Source: Lautropia sp.
GTDB lineage: Bacteria; Pseudomonadota; Gammaproteobacteria; Burkholderiales; Burkholderiaceae_E
NCBI GenBank assembly: GCA_013813615.1
Contig: JACCRJ010000629.1
Coordinates: forward strand, 1 to 7,586
Direction: 5' to 3'
DNA length: 7,586 nt
Each line of letters starts with the position of its first letter. Positions within the stretch are counted from its first letter, which is position 1. This document shows positions 6,950-7,586 of the stretch, piece after piece. The notes under the pieces were generated by a model, which made no database searches, was not told where the DNA came from, and saw only the letters and a list, made by a program, of their open reading frames with translations. Position numbers and translations under genes: made by a program.

Positions 6950-7586
6950 CTACCCTTGAAAGCGGCCGACGATGTCGACCGCCTTCCGCACGTCGTCGGC
7001 ATCCACGTCCAGGTGCGTCACCCAGCGCTGGCGCAGACCGCCGTGATAGCTGCCGCCGGTGACGGCGATACCTGACCGTTCGAGGTAGGACTGAAACGCG
7101 CTCCCGAGGCTCGGGTCCACATCGACGAACAGCATGTTGGTGGCAGGCTCGGCAACAGCGAGCTTGCCGTGCAGCGGTCCTGGCGTTCCGGCGATACGGC
7201 GCAGGCCGGTGGCCAGCTTCCGGGCATTGTCGTGGTCGTCGGCGAGGCGTTCCAGATGATGCTCCAGGGCATACAAGCCTGCGGCCGCGATCACCCCTGC
7301 CTGGCGCATACCGCCCCCGAGCATCTTGCGGATGCGTCGGCCTCGGGCGATCGTCTGCGAGGAGCCGAGCATGAGCGAACCCACCGGCGCGCCGAGTCCC
7401 TTGGAGAGGCAGACGGAGACCGTGTCGAAGTGCGAGCAGATGGCTCGGGCGGCGGTCACCACGGCTGCGCGGCTCGGTCGCGCTTCGCTTTCCGAAGCGG
7501 TGGCTGTCGGCCGAGTTAGCGTTGAGTGAGCAGTCACTCTCCCGTCGTTAACTGAGCGGCGGGCTACTTCGGCAGCGGCGTTAAAG
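6950..7586 (-). CDS. ltaE: low-specificity L-threonine aldolase, 5' end cut by window
   Basis: A PLP enzyme that splits L-threonine or allo-threonine to glycine and acetaldehyde, in the cytosol. The frame is open from the stop at 6950-6952 to the window edge (211 residues visible). A GTG at 7535-7537 is therefore not needed as a start, and the GGGAG before it is too close. FDTVSVCLSKGLGAPVGS is the family signature, with the PLP lysine codon at 7400-7402. It is followed by RKMLGGGMRQAG and AAAGLYALEHH. The C-terminal domain ends normally. Upstream of the signature the family expects a DGAR-x-x-NA block about 12 residues before the ICSHFD segment. Here an FNAA sits right at the edge, and about 35 unusual Ser/Thr/Arg/Ala-rich residues intervene before AAVVT. 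The PLP-binding Asp of DGAR would lie just outside the window, if it exists. The 3' half is certain; the 5' part may carry an insertion or be chimeric. Confidence 0.88.
   Translation of the reverse strand, partial: FNAAAEVARRSVNDGRVTAHSTLTRPTATASESEARPSRAAVVTAARAICSHFDTVSVCLSKGLGAPVGSLMLGSSQTIARGRRIRKMLGGGMRQAGVIAAAGLYALEHHLERLADDHDNARKLATGLRRIAGTPGPLHGKLAVAEPATNMLFVDVDPSLGSAFQSYLERSGIAVTGGSYHGGLRQRWVTHLDVDADDVRKAVDIVGRFQG
7481..7499 (-). repeat. seven-pair hairpin inside the ltaE 5' region
   Basis: CGCTTCG and CGAAGCG form a perfect inverted repeat around five bases. It lies inside the stretch of ltaE that does not resemble the family, next to the larger palindrome at 7514-7553. Confidence 0.55.
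7514..7553. repeat. composite palindrome inside the ltaE 5' region
   Basis: The outer arms AGTTAGCG (7514-7521) and CGTTAACT (7546-7553) pair over eight positions with one G-T. The inner arms GAGTGA (7524-7529) and TCACTC (7534-7539) pair perfectly around a four-base loop. The structure folds better on the plus strand, antisense to ltaE. It is unlike the rest of the gene and is part of the suspected insertion. Confidence 0.5.

Noticed and set aside
7535..7537. GTG as the true start of threonine aldolase
   Set aside because: The frame is open beyond it to the window edge, and the GGGAG is only two to three bases before it. A start there would remove about half of the enzyme, including the expected PLP-binding DGAR block.
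7515..7586. Possible integron attC site suggested by the GTTA and TAAC words near the window end
   Set aside because: The outer words run GTTA...TAAC rather than the TAAC...GTTA order of an attC. The 36-base TAAC...GTTA stretch (7549-7584) is too short and its inner arms do not pair.

Overview
The window is GC-rich, proteobacterial-type DNA. I would guess an alphaproteobacterium near Rhodospirillales, because the DapA-family protein closely resembles, from memory, the Azospirillum L-2-keto-3-deoxyarabonate dehydratase. That placement is inference. Six protein genes fill almost the whole window and the first and last are cut by its ends. I see no tRNA, rRNA, CRISPR array, transposase or phage gene.

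Layout. Four genes lie on the minus strand and read from the middle leftwards. The first is a DapA/KdaD-type dehydratase (3652-4620). Four bases later comes a MetC-type cystathionine beta-lyase (2355-3647). After a 287-base gap follow a UDP-glucuronate decarboxylase-like SDR (940-2067) and a UDP-glucose 6-dehydrogenase (1-940, cut at its 3' end), which share one base. A 406-base divergent spacer (4621-5026) separates this block from a plus-strand GTP-type phosphoenolpyruvate carboxykinase (5027-6907). That gene converges on a minus-strand low-specificity L-threonine aldolase (6950-7586, cut at its 5' end) across a 42-base spacer holding a perfect 16-base palindrome.

How the genes could work together. 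The dehydrogenase and the SDR fit UDP-glucose -> UDP-glucuronate -> UDP-xylose, a nucleotide-sugar supply for surface polysaccharide. The dehydratase would produce alpha-ketoglutarate semialdehyde from a sugar acid. The carboxykinase would drain TCA-cycle oxaloacetate to PEP. Together these suit growth on pentoses or organic acids, although no other arabinose-pathway gene is present. MetC and threonine aldolase are amino-acid enzymes (homocysteine; glycine plus acetaldehyde).

Most is ordinary metabolic housekeeping, and I found no clear new multi-gene system. The most curious spot is the right end. The threonine aldolase frame stays open to the window edge but carries about 37 extra codons, rich in palindromes and flanked by near-direct repeats. 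This looks like an in-frame insertion, although an assembly or contig-end artefact is also possible. Other points of interest are two families of short repeats upstream of the carboxykinase, a three-copy 21-base repeat in the 5' end of metC, and loss of a usually conserved PLP-phosphate arginine in MetC.
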